From positions 186,001-250,000 of the forward strand of contig NZ_KB903218.1 in the NCBI RefSeq assembly GCF_000379625.1: 64,000 nucleotides of DNA. The letters are read 5' to 3'. The first letter of the stretch is position 1; each line of letters opens with the position of its first letter. This DNA is from Actinomycetospora chiangmaiensis DSM 45062 (GTDB lineage: Bacteria; Actinomycetota; Actinomycetes; Mycobacteriales; Pseudonocardiaceae). The notes below the pieces were generated by a model. That model saw nothing but the letters and a program-made list of their open reading frames with translations, was not told where the DNA came from and ran no database searches. Both the position numbers and the translations under genes were made by a program. Below are positions 16,579 through 25,440 of this stretch, one piece after another.

Positions 16579-17808
16579 TCAGCCGGCGAGCGCCGGAGCG
16601 GGGGACATCCCCGTCGTCTCGAACAGCCAGGCGAGGTTGTCGGGGGCGAAGAACTCCTCGCCCGGGACCCCGCCCGCGACCATGCCGAAGAACTTGCGGG
16701 TGTACTCCGGGCTCGCGGCCGCGGCCCGGAAGATCGCGTCCCACTCGGCGGAGAGCTCGAGCTCGGAGATCGCCAGGGTGAACCGGAAGGTGTGGTGGGT
16801 GCGCTCGTCGCGCTCCCGCACGTAGGCCGCGAGGGCCGCCTCCAGGTCCTGCTCGCCGGACAGGCCCGCGTGCAGGCGGTCGGCCAGCAGCCCGGCGTGC
16901 TTGAGCGCGTCGCTCATGCCCTGCCCGGTGAACGGGTCCTTGTGGTACCCGGCGTCGCCCACCAGGGCCCAGCCGGCGCCGGCCGAGCGGCGGTAGTAGT
17001 TGTCCGGGTAGACCATCGGCCGCCAGCGCTCCTCGCGGACGCCGGTGTCGCGCAGCTCCTCGACCAGCTCGGGGGCGCAGCGCGAGATGGTGCCGGCGAC
17101 GTTGTCCTCGACGTCGCGGCGGTAGCTGCGCAGCTTCTCGCGGCGCGCCATCGTGGCGACGAGGGTGAGGCCGTCGTTGGTGGGCCAGGCGCCCATCTGC
17201 TCGTGGCCGAAGCCGGTGCGGTGGTGCGCGCCGGTCCAGTCCAGGCCGCTGAAGTAGGAGTAGTAGATGAAGCAGCCGCCGGGGTGGCGGTCGTACATCT
17301 CGGCGCCGACCTTGTCCGCGACGATCGAGTTGGCCCCGTCGGCGCCGACCACGACGCGGGCCCGCGCCTCGTAGGCGGGCCCGTCGCCCTCGCGGGCGCG
17401 GATGCCCACGACGCGGTCGCCCTCCCAGAGCAGGTCCTCCACCGCGGTGTTCTCGCGGACGTCGGCCCCCGCCTCGCGGGCGGCGTCGACGAGGGCGGCG
17501 TCGAAGCTCGTCCGGCGCGGCGCGTAGGTCTCGGTGAAGCCGTCGATCGGGTCGGCGAAGCCGTCGAACTCGATCCCGGTGTAGGTCAGCGTGATGTTCC
17601 GGAACGGGGGGCAACCGGCCAGCGCCCGGTCGAGGATGCCCCACTCGCGCAGGCGGGCGAGTCCGGTCTGCTGCATGAAGTGGCTCGACACGGTGTCGGA
17701 CGGGAAGCTGGCCCGGTCGACGACCAGGACGTCGTGGCCGCGGCGGGCGAGCAGCATGGCCAGCGGGGAGCCGGCGACGCGGGCGCCGACCACGATGACG
17801 TCGTACAT
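16579..17808 (-). CDS. FAD-dependent monooxygenase/oxidoreductase
   Basis: 409-residue flavoprotein of the p-hydroxybenzoate-hydroxylase/geranylgeranyl-reductase-like group. The N-terminal dinucleotide fold VIVVGARVAGSPLAMLLARRG and VVDRASFP are clear. So are VVVGADGANS and GDAGYHKDPFTGQGMSDAL near residue 285, which place FAD. It would hydroxylate or reduce a small lipophilic substrate. It is divergent from a thioesterase gene, with an inverted repeat between them. Confidence 0.86.
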   Translation of the reverse strand: MYDVIVVGARVAGSPLAMLLARRGHDVLVVDRASFPSDTVSSHFMQQTGLARLREWGILDRALAGCPPFRNITLTYTGIEFDGFADPIDGFTETYAPRRTSFDAALVDAAREAGADVRENTAVEDLLWEGDRVVGIRAREGDGPAYEARARVVVGADGANSIVADKVGAEMYDRHPGGCFIYYSYFSGLDWTGAHHRTGFGHEQMGAWPTNDGLTLVATMARREKLRSYRRDVEDNVAGTISRCAPELVEELRDTGVREERWRPMVYPDNYYRRSAGAGWALVGDAGYHKDPFTGQGMSDALKHAGLLADRLHAGLSGEQDLEAALAAYVRERDERTHHTFRFTLAISELELSAEWDAIFRAAAASPEYTRKFFGMVAGGVPGEEFFAPDNLAWLFETTGMSPAPALAG

Positions 17809-17914
17809 GTGTTTTCCGCTCCTCGGGATGGGGCAATTCGGCGGCGGGTTCGCATTCGAGTCTCGTGAGCGCCGCGGGAGGGGTCAACGCGGTCGGTCCC
17901 GTACTCATCGCCCG

Positions 17915-17939
17915 ATCGTCGTTGACGATTCACGACGAT
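17915..17939. promoter_or_regulatory. inverted repeat in a divergent promoter
   Basis: ATCGTCG, 11 bases, CGACGAT (perfect 7-base arms) between the FAD enzyme and the thioesterase. A candidate operator; no regulator can be assigned, although the TetR gene at 15963 is close. Confidence 0.4.
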
Positions 17940-17990
17940 TCGTCGCCGTTCGTTCACCGGATGGTCGGACGCGACCTCTTCGGTGACGCC

Positions 17991-18512
17991 ATGACCACGA
18001 CGCCGTCGCTGTCCTCGTTCCGGCCCGCCACGTTCGCGGACCTCGCCCCCGCGCCCGGCGCGGCCCCGGACTACGACCACATCCGGGCCACCGCCGAGGC
18101 GATGGTGCCCTTCAACTCCTTCGTCGGCCTGCGCATCGCCGAGGTGCGCCCGGACGGCGCGGTCGTCGAGAACCCGGTGTCGGAGTCCCTGCACAACCAG
18201 ATGGGCACGGTGCACGCCGGGGTGCTCTTCCTGCTCGGGGACGTGGCGGGGGCCGCCGCGTTCTGCGGGCAGCTCGCGCCGCTGCTCGCGGGCGTCGAGC
18301 GCCTCGTCCTGCGCGACGCCCGCACCCAGTTCCTCAAGCCCGCCCTCGGCCGGATCCGCGCCCACGCGCACGTCGACGACCGGGTCGTCGCGGACGTGCT
18401 CGCCGGCCGCACGCGGGGCCGGTTCGACCTCGACGGGCGCGCGACGCTCACCGACGACGCGGGGGTCGTCGTGGCGCGGATGTCCCTCGACTACGTGTGC
18501 GTCGTGAACTGA
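17991..18512 (+). CDS. PaaI/DUF4442-type hotdog thioesterase
   Basis: 173 residues with a single hotdog fold: FNSFVGLRIAEVRPDGAVVE, LHNQMGTVHAGVLFLLGDVAG (the HAG turn before the long helix) and a late strand TDDAGVVVARMSLDYV. It would hydrolyse acyl-CoA or another thioester in the cytoplasm. The ATG at 17991 is chosen over an in-frame ATG at 17961 because the family begins near there. Confidence 0.82.
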   Translation: MTTTPSLSSFRPATFADLAPAPGAAPDYDHIRATAEAMVPFNSFVGLRIAEVRPDGAVVENPVSESLHNQMGTVHAGVLFLLGDVAGAAAFCGQLAPLLAGVERLVLRDARTQFLKPALGRIRAHAHVDDRVVADVLAGRTRGRFDLDGRATLTDDAGVVVARMSLDYVCVVN

Positions 18513-18520
18513 TGCCGGCC

Positions 18521-18550
18521 GGGGCCGCGATCCGTGCCGGTCGCGGCCCC
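18521..18550. terminator. bidirectional terminator hairpin
   Basis: GGGGCCGCGA, 10-base loop, TCGCGGCCCC: a perfect 10-base stem in the 46 bases between two convergent genes. No T tract, as usual in high-GC actinobacteria. Confidence 0.7.
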
Positions 18551-18558
18551 ACCCGCCG

Positions 18559-20223
18559 TCACGAATAGAGCGCCGTCACGTCGGCGGCGAATTCGGCGAG
18601 GACCGCCGCGCGCCGCAGTTTCAGCGACGGGGTGAGATGTCCCGCCGCGATCGTCAGATCGCCGGGCAGGATGCGGAATTCCCGCACCGATTCGGCGCGC
18701 GACACGAGGTCGTTCGCGTTCCCGACCGCCTCGGCGATCTCCGCCCGCAGCGCCGGGTCCGCCGTCCAGTCGTCGCGGCTCGTGTCGACGCCGTGTCCGG
18801 TCCGGGCCGCCCAGGCCGCGAGGGCGGCGCGGTCGACGGTCACCAGCGCGGTCACGTAGGGGCGGCCGTCGCCGAGCACCATCGCGTTCGCCACCAGCGG
18901 GTGCAGCCGGATGCGGTCCTCGAGCGGTGCGGGGGCGACGTTCTTGCCCCCGGAGGTCACCAGGATCTCCTTCGCACGGCCGGTGATGGTGAGGAAGCCG
19001 TCCGCGTCGAGCCGGCCGAGGTCGCCGGTGTGCAGCCAGCCGTCGGTGTGCTCGGGCTCGCGACCCCAGTACCCGGCCGTGACGTTCGCTCCGGCCACGA
19101 GCACCTCCCCGTCCGCCGCGAGGGCCACCGTCACCCCCGGGATCGGGCGGCCGACGGTGCGCGGCCGGGCCGCGCCGGGCCCGTTGATGGTGGCGGCGGT
19201 CGCGGTCTCGGTGAGCCCGTAGCCCTGGTAGACGGTGATCCCGGCGTCGGTGGCCCACTGCTCGGTGGACGGGTCGAGGGAGGCGCCCCCGCTGATGACG
19301 GCGGTGAGGGCACCGCCCGTCCCGACCCCGCCCTTGCGCATCTTCTCCAGCGCGTAGGGCACGAGGGTGAGGAACGTCGGGCGCACCGTGGGCAGTGCGC
19401 CGAGCAGCTCGGGGACCCCGGGCGCCAGCGTCGTCCGGGTGCCGCCGACGAGGCAGGCGAACAGCACCGTGCGCCCGAAGACGTGGGAGAGCGGGAGCCC
19501 GAGCACGGTCCGCGCCTGCTCGTCCGGGCCGCCGGCGAACAGGGTCCCGGTCTGGGCCACCACGCCCGCGGCGGCCACGAACATGTTGCGGTGGGAGAGC
19601 ATGCAGCCCTTGGGGCGGCCCGTCGTGCCGCTGGTGTAGACGATGGTCGCGAGGTCGTCGCGGCGGACGGCGACGCGGCGGCGGACCGTCTCCGCCTCGA
19701 GCTCGGGCGTGGGCGGGGTCGCGGCGAGACCCGCGAGCGGGAGGACGGCGCGCAGCCCGGGGCCCTGCGCCCGCAGCAGGTCGCGGCCCTCCTCGGTCTC
19801 GGCGAGGGCGAGCACCGTGCCGGAGTCGGCGAGCACGTGCGCGACCTGCTCCGCCGAGGAGGTGGGGTAGATCGGGACGACGACGGCACCGACCGCGAGG
19901 GAGGCCAGGTCGGCGACCACCCAGTCGAGGCTCGTGCGGCCCAGCACGGCGACCCGGTCGCCGGCCCCCACCCTCGCGGCCACCAGCCGGGCGGCCGCCG
20001 CGTGGACGTCCCGGCGCAGCGTGGCGGCGTCGACGGGAGCGGCGGGGTCGTCGATCACCACCCGCTCGGCCGGGAGGGCGTCGAGGACGGCCGCGAGCCC
20101 GGCGTCGGGCGGCAGGTCGGGTCCGGGCGGCGTGGTCGCACGGGCGACGGTGACGGTCGTGTCCGTGGACGGCTCGGTGGACGGGTCGGTGGTCGGGAGG
20201 GACGGGGGCGAGGTGGTGGACAC
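18559..20223 (-). CDS. long-chain acyl-CoA ligase (FadD15/FAA1 type)
   Basis: 554-residue adenylate-forming enzyme. Motifs are IVYTSGTTGRPKGCMLSH, YGLTETATAATINGP, TGDLGRLDADGFLTITGRAKE and VTSGGKNVAPAPLED, the last typical of the long-chain (FAA1) subgroup. The GTG at 20223 begins MSTTSPPSLP and leaves a 20-base gap to the acyl-CoA dehydrogenase; a Thr/Pro-rich N-terminal stretch precedes the core. Last gene of a hydrolase, dehydrogenase, ligase operon, which suggests fatty acid or ester catabolism. Confidence 0.9.
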   Translation of the reverse strand: MSTTSPPSLPTTDPSTEPSTDTTVTVARATTPPGPDLPPDAGLAAVLDALPAERVVIDDPAAPVDAATLRRDVHAAAARLVAARVGAGDRVAVLGRTSLDWVVADLASLAVGAVVVPIYPTSSAEQVAHVLADSGTVLALAETEEGRDLLRAQGPGLRAVLPLAGLAATPPTPELEAETVRRRVAVRRDDLATIVYTSGTTGRPKGCMLSHRNMFVAAAGVVAQTGTLFAGGPDEQARTVLGLPLSHVFGRTVLFACLVGGTRTTLAPGVPELLGALPTVRPTFLTLVPYALEKMRKGGVGTGGALTAVISGGASLDPSTEQWATDAGITVYQGYGLTETATAATINGPGAARPRTVGRPIPGVTVALAADGEVLVAGANVTAGYWGREPEHTDGWLHTGDLGRLDADGFLTITGRAKEILVTSGGKNVAPAPLEDRIRLHPLVANAMVLGDGRPYVTALVTVDRAALAAWAARTGHGVDTSRDDWTADPALRAEIAEAVGNANDLVSRAESVREFRILPGDLTIAAGHLTPSLKLRRAAVLAEFAADVTALYS

Positions 20224-20243
20224 CGGGGCTCCAGGGCGTCGGG

Positions 20244-21437
20244 TCAGCGTGGCGCGCGCAGCGCGCGGCGGGCGATCGACCAGCGGAGGACCTCGGACGG
20301 GCCCTCGTAGATGCGGAAGGCGCGGGCCTCGAGCAGGAACCGCATGACGAGCTCGTCCTCGGCGACGCCGACCGACCCGTGCAGCTGCACGGCGCGGTCG
20401 AGCACCCGCCACACCGCCTCGGAGACGAACGTCTTGGCCACCGCGGCGGCGTGGCGGGCAGCGGCGGACGTCGGTCCCGCCGTGTCGAGGACGGCGGCGG
20501 CGTCGCGGACGAGGGCGCGGGCGGCGGTGAGGTCGATCTCGGAGTCGGCGACCTGCGCCTGCGCGATCCCCAGTTCCGCGACGGGGACCCCGAAGGCATG
20601 CCGTCCGCGCAGGTGCGCACAGGTGAGCTCGTGGGCGCGGGCGGCGAGGCCGAGGAACTTCATGCAGAACGTCAGCCGTGACGGGGCGAGCCGGGTCTGC
20701 GCCTGGGCCAGTCCGCCGCCGACCGGGCCGAGGACCTCGCCGGGGGCGACGGCGACACCGTCGAGGTCGACCTCGCAGTGCCCGCCGACCGCCGCGCGGT
20801 CGATCGTCGGGATGCGCCGGCCGATCCGCACCCCGGGCCGGCCCGCGTCGACGAGGAAGATCGTCGGTCCCTCGTCGGTGGCGGCGACGACGATGAGGAA
20901 CGCCGCTCCCTGGGCACCGGTGACGTAGGTCTTGCGGCCCGTGACGCGCCAGCCGTCGCCGGTCCGCTCCGCCCGGGTGAGCAGCATCGACGGGTCGGAC
21001 CCGGCGCCCGGCGCGGGTTCGGTCATCGCGATCGCGGACCGCACCTCACCCCGGGCCAGCGGCGCGAGGTGGCTCTCGGCCTGCACCGGGTCGGCGACCG
21101 CGGCGAGCAGTTCGATGTTCGCGTCGTCGGGGGCCGAACCGTGCACGGCCAGGGGCCCGAGCAGGCTGCGGCCGGCCGCCTCGAGGACGAGGGCCTGGCC
21201 GCGCATGTCGAGGCCGAGGCCGCCGTACTCCCGCGGCGACACCGGGCCGAAGACACCCGCCTCCCGGGCGGCGGCCTGCAGCTCGACGCGCAGGGCGTCG
21301 TCGACGGGACGGCCGGCGATCACCTCCGCCTCGGCCGGGGTCACGGTCGTCTCCACGAACGCGCGGGTGCGGGCGGCGAGCTCCTCGGGGTCGGCGACGG
21401 GGGCGGCGGGGCGCAGCGGCGCGGGGGTGGCGGTCAT
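20244..21437 (-). CDS. acyl-CoA dehydrogenase
   Basis: 397-residue FAD enzyme. Shows VFGPVSPREYGGLGLDM at the N-terminus, IAMTEPAPGAGSDPSMLLT (FAD/substrate loop), KTYVTGAQGAAFLIVVA, and the C-terminal LHGSVGVAEDEL with RIYEGPSEVLRWSIARR. The catalytic base is not assigned. Middle gene of the operon with the alpha/beta hydrolase (61-base gap) and the ligase (20-base gap). Confidence 0.92.
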   Translation of the reverse strand: MTATPAPLRPAAPVADPEELAARTRAFVETTVTPAEAEVIAGRPVDDALRVELQAAAREAGVFGPVSPREYGGLGLDMRGQALVLEAAGRSLLGPLAVHGSAPDDANIELLAAVADPVQAESHLAPLARGEVRSAIAMTEPAPGAGSDPSMLLTRAERTGDGWRVTGRKTYVTGAQGAAFLIVVAATDEGPTIFLVDAGRPGVRIGRRIPTIDRAAVGGHCEVDLDGVAVAPGEVLGPVGGGLAQAQTRLAPSRLTFCMKFLGLAARAHELTCAHLRGRHAFGVPVAELGIAQAQVADSEIDLTAARALVRDAAAVLDTAGPTSAAARHAAAVAKTFVSEAVWRVLDRAVQLHGSVGVAEDELVMRFLLEARAFRIYEGPSEVLRWSIARRALRAPR

Positions 21438-21498
21438 GGCCGGCTCCTCGGGGAGGTCGCGGGGGAGGTCGCGCGGGACGTCGAGGTGGGCGGGCGGG

Positions 21499-22425
21499 TC
21501 ATCGGGCGCGCCGGGCCGCGCCGTCGGGGAGCCGGTGGTCGCCCGCGATCCACGCCGCCACGGTGGGGCCGAGGACGTCGCTGTCCTTGACCCACGCGAA
21601 GTGGTCGCGGTGGCGGACGTCGGACGAGGCGTCGAGGTGCAGGCGGGTGATCGCGGCCGAGCGCAGGCGCCGGCAGAGGTGGTCGACGGTGGAGCGGGGC
21701 CCGAGCGGGTCCTCGTCGAGGGAGATGACGAGCAGCGGGCGCTCCAGCGCGGCGACGAGGTCGTCGTAGCGGACCGAGGAGCCGGCGGGCCGGTAGCGGC
21801 CGGTCCGCGAGTGGCGGGCCCAGTCGGTCATCACCCGGCCCGCCATCGGGCCACCGATGAGCATGCCGCCCGGCCAGTGGCCCGCCCACCAGGAGCGCAC
21901 CCCGATCGTCTGGATCTTCCACAGGGCCTCGAACCAGCGGGGCCCGAAGGCGCGCCACCACACCGATCCGGTGCCGATGAGCACGACGCCGCGGACGGTG
22001 TCGGGGCACCGCGCCGTGTGCAGCACGGCGAGCTGGCCACCGAGGCTGTGACCGAACAGGTGGAGCGGGGCGCCGGGGAAGCGCGCGGCGACGGCGTCGA
22101 CGACGGCCGGCAGGTCGGTCTCGACGAGCTCGCGGTACCCGAAGCGCGAGGCGGGGTCGAGGGCGGGCCGTGCCTCACCCTGGCCGCGCAGGTCGACCGA
22201 GGCGGCCGACAGCCCGGCAGCGCGCAGCGCCGTCAGCAGCGGGAAGTAGAACTTGGCCTTCATGGCCATGGCCGGCAGCACGAGCACGACCGGGGCGGTG
22301 GGGTCGGCCGCCGGCGCGACGCGGACCGTGAGGGTGACGCCGGCCTCCGGGGTGACGGTCAGGGTCTCCAGGGCCGTGAAGCCGGACGGGGAGCTCGGTG
22401 CGGGGCGCGTGGACTCGGTGGTCAT
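21499..22425 (-). CDS. alpha/beta hydrolase (lysophospholipase-like)
   Basis: 308 residues. Nucleophile elbow GHSLGGQ and a final His in VRHRDHFAW identify the fold; the nucleophile is preceded by FPGAPLHLF. It lacks a signal peptide. As first gene of an operon with acyl-CoA dehydrogenase and acyl-CoA ligase it may release a fatty acid from an ester for activation and oxidation. Substrate unproven. Confidence 0.87.
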   Translation of the reverse strand: MTTESTRPAPSSPSGFTALETLTVTPEAGVTLTVRVAPAADPTAPVVLVLPAMAMKAKFYFPLLTALRAAGLSAASVDLRGQGEARPALDPASRFGYRELVETDLPAVVDAVAARFPGAPLHLFGHSLGGQLAVLHTARCPDTVRGVVLIGTGSVWWRAFGPRWFEALWKIQTIGVRSWWAGHWPGGMLIGGPMAGRVMTDWARHSRTGRYRPAGSSVRYDDLVAALERPLLVISLDEDPLGPRSTVDHLCRRLRSAAITRLHLDASSDVRHRDHFAWVKDSDVLGPTVAAWIAGDHRLPDGAARRAR

Positions 22426-22534
22426 CTCGGGGCTCCGGACGGGGCGGGGGCTGCGGACTCGAGGGCGATCATCGCCAGCCCGCCGCCCCCGTCGGAGCCC
22501 CGTGGCGGGCTTCCGATGAGGCGATCGCGCCGCC

Positions 22535-23509
22535 CTATCGGCCGCCCGCCGCGCGCACGCCCGGGGGCCGGGTGCGCGCCGTCGTCCGGGCGCCGCGCGA
22601 TCCGGGGGCCCGGAACGGTCCCGCCGCCTCGACGCAGCGCATGAACTCCTCGACGAGGGTGCTGTCCTGGTCGAGTCGCCACGCCGCGCACAGGTCCAGC
22701 GCCGGGGTGGGCTCGACCAGCGGCAGCGCCACCGGCCGGATCCCGGTGGTGGGGGAGCACACGAGGCTCGCGCGGGGCGCCGAGCAGAAGCCCACGACGT
22801 CGCGGGTCGACACCACGATGGCGGTCGCCACGGGGTCGTCGACCTGGTCGACGACGTCGAGGGCGAACCCGAGCGACTGTGCCGTGCCGGTGAGCAGGTC
22901 GTACATCGACGGGCTCTGCTCGCGCCGGAACAGCACGCAGCGCTGGTCGGCGAGCTCCGCGAAGGGCACGTGGGGGCGGCTCGCCCACGGATGCCGCTCG
23001 CCGACGAGCGCGACCAGCGGCAGCCGCATCAGTCGCCGCGACCCGATCGACGCCTCCGTCGGGCGCCCGTAGAGCACGGCGACGTCCAGGCTCCCGTCCA
23101 GCAACCCCTCGGTCTGCGGACCGGTCCGCATCTCGCGCGGGACGACGACCACGTCCGGCAGCTCGGCGTGCACCCGGGGCAGGGCGCGGGGCAGCACGAA
23201 CTGCCCGGCGGGGTAGTTGTAGCCCACCCGGATCGTCCCGGTGCGGCCCGCGGCCGCCTGCCGGGCGGCATCACCGGCCCGCTCGACCAGGGCGAGGACC
23301 TCCCGGGCCTCGACGTCGAAGGCCCGGCCGGCCGCCGTCAGCCGGACCTCGTGCGAGCTGCGGGCGACGAGCTGGACGCCCACGCTCTGCTCGAGGCGTT
23401 GCAGTTGCTGGCTCAGCGACGGTTGGGCCAGGTGCAGCCGGGCGGCGGCCCGGCCGAAGTGGAGTTCGTCGGCGATGGCGAGGAAGGACTGCAGGTGCCG
23501 GAGTTCCAC
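22535..23509 (-). CDS. LysR-family regulator (paralogue A)
   Basis: 324 residues. The winged helix at 1-60 (MELRHLQSFLAIADELHFGR, then AQPSLSQQLQRLEQSVGVQL) and a periplasmic-binding-like effector domain are typical. It is divergent from the AtuA-like gene (136-base gap), the usual arrangement for a LysR target. It is strikingly similar to the LysR protein at 57273-58214 through most of its length, differing mainly in an extra Arg-rich C-terminal tail (GARTTARTRPPGVRAAGGR). Confidence 0.92.
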   Translation of the reverse strand: MELRHLQSFLAIADELHFGRAAARLHLAQPSLSQQLQRLEQSVGVQLVARSSHEVRLTAAGRAFDVEAREVLALVERAGDAARQAAAGRTGTIRVGYNYPAGQFVLPRALPRVHAELPDVVVVPREMRTGPQTEGLLDGSLDVAVLYGRPTEASIGSRRLMRLPLVALVGERHPWASRPHVPFAELADQRCVLFRREQSPSMYDLLTGTAQSLGFALDVVDQVDDPVATAIVVSTRDVVGFCSAPRASLVCSPTTGIRPVALPLVEPTPALDLCAAWRLDQDSTLVEEFMRCVEAAGPFRAPGSRGARTTARTRPPGVRAAGGR

Positions 23510-23645
23510 GGGTTCCCCTCACGGGTCGGTCCCGCGAACGTAAGCGCGCTCCGGCAACTCGACGTGAACGCCGACGGAAATCGATCGCGCGCGACCGAAG
23601 TCACACGCGCACCGTGCGTCCCCCGCGGCGCTAGGGTGATCGTCC

Positions 23646-25379
23646 ATGGCGGCCGTGCGCATTGCCAACTGTGCCGGGTGGCTGTGGGACCGGTTCTCCG
23701 GCCTGCGCGACGCGCTCGCCGGCCCGGTCGACGTCGTCACGGGCGACTACCTGGCCGAGCCCACGCTGCGCCAGCTCGCGCTCGAGCGCACCCGGGACCC
23801 GTCGCTCGGCTACGCCCGGAGCTTCCTCGCCCAGTTCACCGACGCCGTGGACCTGCTGGTCGAGCGCGGCGCCAAGCTCGTCGTCGACGCGGGCGGTCTG
23901 AACCCCGCAGGGCTCGCGCAGGAGTGCCGCCGCGTGATCGCCGAGCACGGGCACACCCTCGTCGTCGCGCACGTGGAGGGCGACGACGTGCTGGGGCGGC
24001 TCGGCGGGTTCGGGCCGCTGCCCCATCTCGACGACGGGCGCGCGCTCGCCGCGTGGGGCCACGACCCCGGCACCGCGAACGCCTACCTCGGCGGCTGGGG
24101 GATCACGGCGGCCCTCGACGCGGGCGCCGACGTCGTCATCACCGGCCGGGTCACCGACGCGTCCCTGACGACGGGCGTCGCCGCCTGGTGGCACGGCTGG
24201 GGATCCGAGGACTGGGACGCGCTGGCCGGCGCGGTCGCCGCCGCGCACGTCATCGAGTGCGGCCCCCAGGCCACCGGCGGCAACTTCTCGGGCTTCACCA
24301 CCGTGCCGCGCGTCGAGGACCTCGGCTACCCGATCGCCGAGATCGCGGCCGACGGCACCGCGGTGATCACGAAGCACGACGACGCGGGCGGCACCGTCAC
24401 CACCGACACCGTCACCGCCCAGCTGCTCTACGAGATCCAGGGCCCGATCTACCTCAACCCCGACGTGACGGTCGATCTCACCGACGTCACGGTCACGCAG
24501 GAGGCGCCGGACCGGGTCGCGCTGACCGGTGTGCGCGGCACCCCGCCGAGCCCGACGACGAAGCTCGCGATCACCGCCCCCGGCGGCTTCGAGTCGAGCG
24601 TGTCGTTCTACGCGACCGGGCTCGACCTCGAGGCCAAGGTCGCGTTGCTGCGCACCCACGTCGACCGGATCACCGCGCGGCTCGACCTCTCGCTGCTCCG
24701 TGTCGACCGCATCGGCACGCCCGTCGAGGACCCGCCCGACCAGTGGGCCGCCGCCCAGCAGATCCTCGTCACCGCGCAGGCCCGGGACCGCGCCCAGGTC
24801 GGGGCCGAGCGCTTCATCGCCCCGCTCACCGGCCTGTTCCTGCCCGGCTACCCGGGGCTCTACGTCAACCCGCTCAAGGTCGCCGCGCCCGTCGTCGAGT
24901 ACTGGCCGACGCTCGTGCCGACCGAGGCGCTGCACCACGAGGTGGTCCTCGCCGACGGCTCGCGGGTGCCGGTGAAGGACACGCCCGTCCGCAGCGAGTT
25001 CGGGGGTCAGCCGCCGTCGGTACCGGCCCCGCCCCGCGAGGTCGCGGCGACGCGGCGGGCCCCGCTCGGGTTCGTCGCACACGGCCGGTGCGGGGACAAG
25101 GGCGGGAACTCCAACGTCGGGTTCTGGCCGCGCGGGGACTCGGACGAGGCGTGGGCGTGGCTGCGGTCGGCGATCACGGCCGACTGGATCGCGGCGGTCT
25201 ATCCAGGTGCCGGGGTCGAGCGCCACGAGTTCCCCGGCCTGCGGGCGGTGCACCTGGTGATCCACGGGATCCTGGGCAAGGGCGCCTCGTCGAACGGGCG
25301 CCCCGACATCGCGGGCAAGGCCGTCGCGGAGTTCCTCCGTGCCCGGCACGTCGACATCCCCGAGGAGCTGCTGTCGTGA
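23646..25379 (+). CDS. DUF1446/AtuA-like acyclic terpene utilisation protein
   Basis: 577 residues matching the DUF1446 (AtuA) family: VRIANCAGWLWDRF at the N-terminus, GDYLAEPTLRQLA, VITGRVTDASL, ECGPQATGGNFSGF and YLNPDVTVDL. AtuA is needed for citronellol/geraniol catabolism in Pseudomonas, but its reaction is unknown. Its C-terminal part (GRCGDKGGNSNVGFWPR) is the usual AtuA-type ending. The stop codon lies in a family 4 repeat, and a CoA transferase follows, giving a probable LysR-controlled acid-CoA catabolic unit. Confidence 0.86.
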   Translation: MAAVRIANCAGWLWDRFSGLRDALAGPVDVVTGDYLAEPTLRQLALERTRDPSLGYARSFLAQFTDAVDLLVERGAKLVVDAGGLNPAGLAQECRRVIAEHGHTLVVAHVEGDDVLGRLGGFGPLPHLDDGRALAAWGHDPGTANAYLGGWGITAALDAGADVVITGRVTDASLTTGVAAWWHGWGSEDWDALAGAVAAAHVIECGPQATGGNFSGFTTVPRVEDLGYPIAEIAADGTAVITKHDDAGGTVTTDTVTAQLLYEIQGPIYLNPDVTVDLTDVTVTQEAPDRVALTGVRGTPPSPTTKLAITAPGGFESSVSFYATGLDLEAKVALLRTHVDRITARLDLSLLRVDRIGTPVEDPPDQWAAAQQILVTAQARDRAQVGAERFIAPLTGLFLPGYPGLYVNPLKVAAPVVEYWPTLVPTEALHHEVVLADGSRVPVKDTPVRSEFGGQPPSVPAPPREVAATRRAPLGFVAHGRCGDKGGNSNVGFWPRGDSDEAWAWLRSAITADWIAAVYPGAGVERHEFPGLRAVHLVIHGILGKGASSNGRPDIAGKAVAEFLRARHVDIPEELLS

Positions 25380-25422
25380 GGGGACGTTCCGAGCGATCTG
25401 GTGGCACGAGGGCTCCCCTCAC
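25376..25422. repeat. palindromic element, family 4 copy 1
   Basis: 47 bases from GTGAGGGGA to TCCCCTCAC (perfect 9-base ends), containing CGTTCCGAGCG and GGTGGC. It starts on the AtuA-like stop codon. The same length element in reverse orientation, with matching CGAGCG.TCT.GTGGC core, is at 62934-62980 inside the PKS gene. Confidence 0.75.
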
Positions 25423-25440
25423 GCCGGACGGGGGAGTGGC

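Noticed and set aside
25376-25422. intrinsic terminator of the AtuA-like gene
   Set aside because: Ends pair, but the same sequence lies inside a coding region elsewhere, so a repeat element explains it better; a terminator side role is not excluded.
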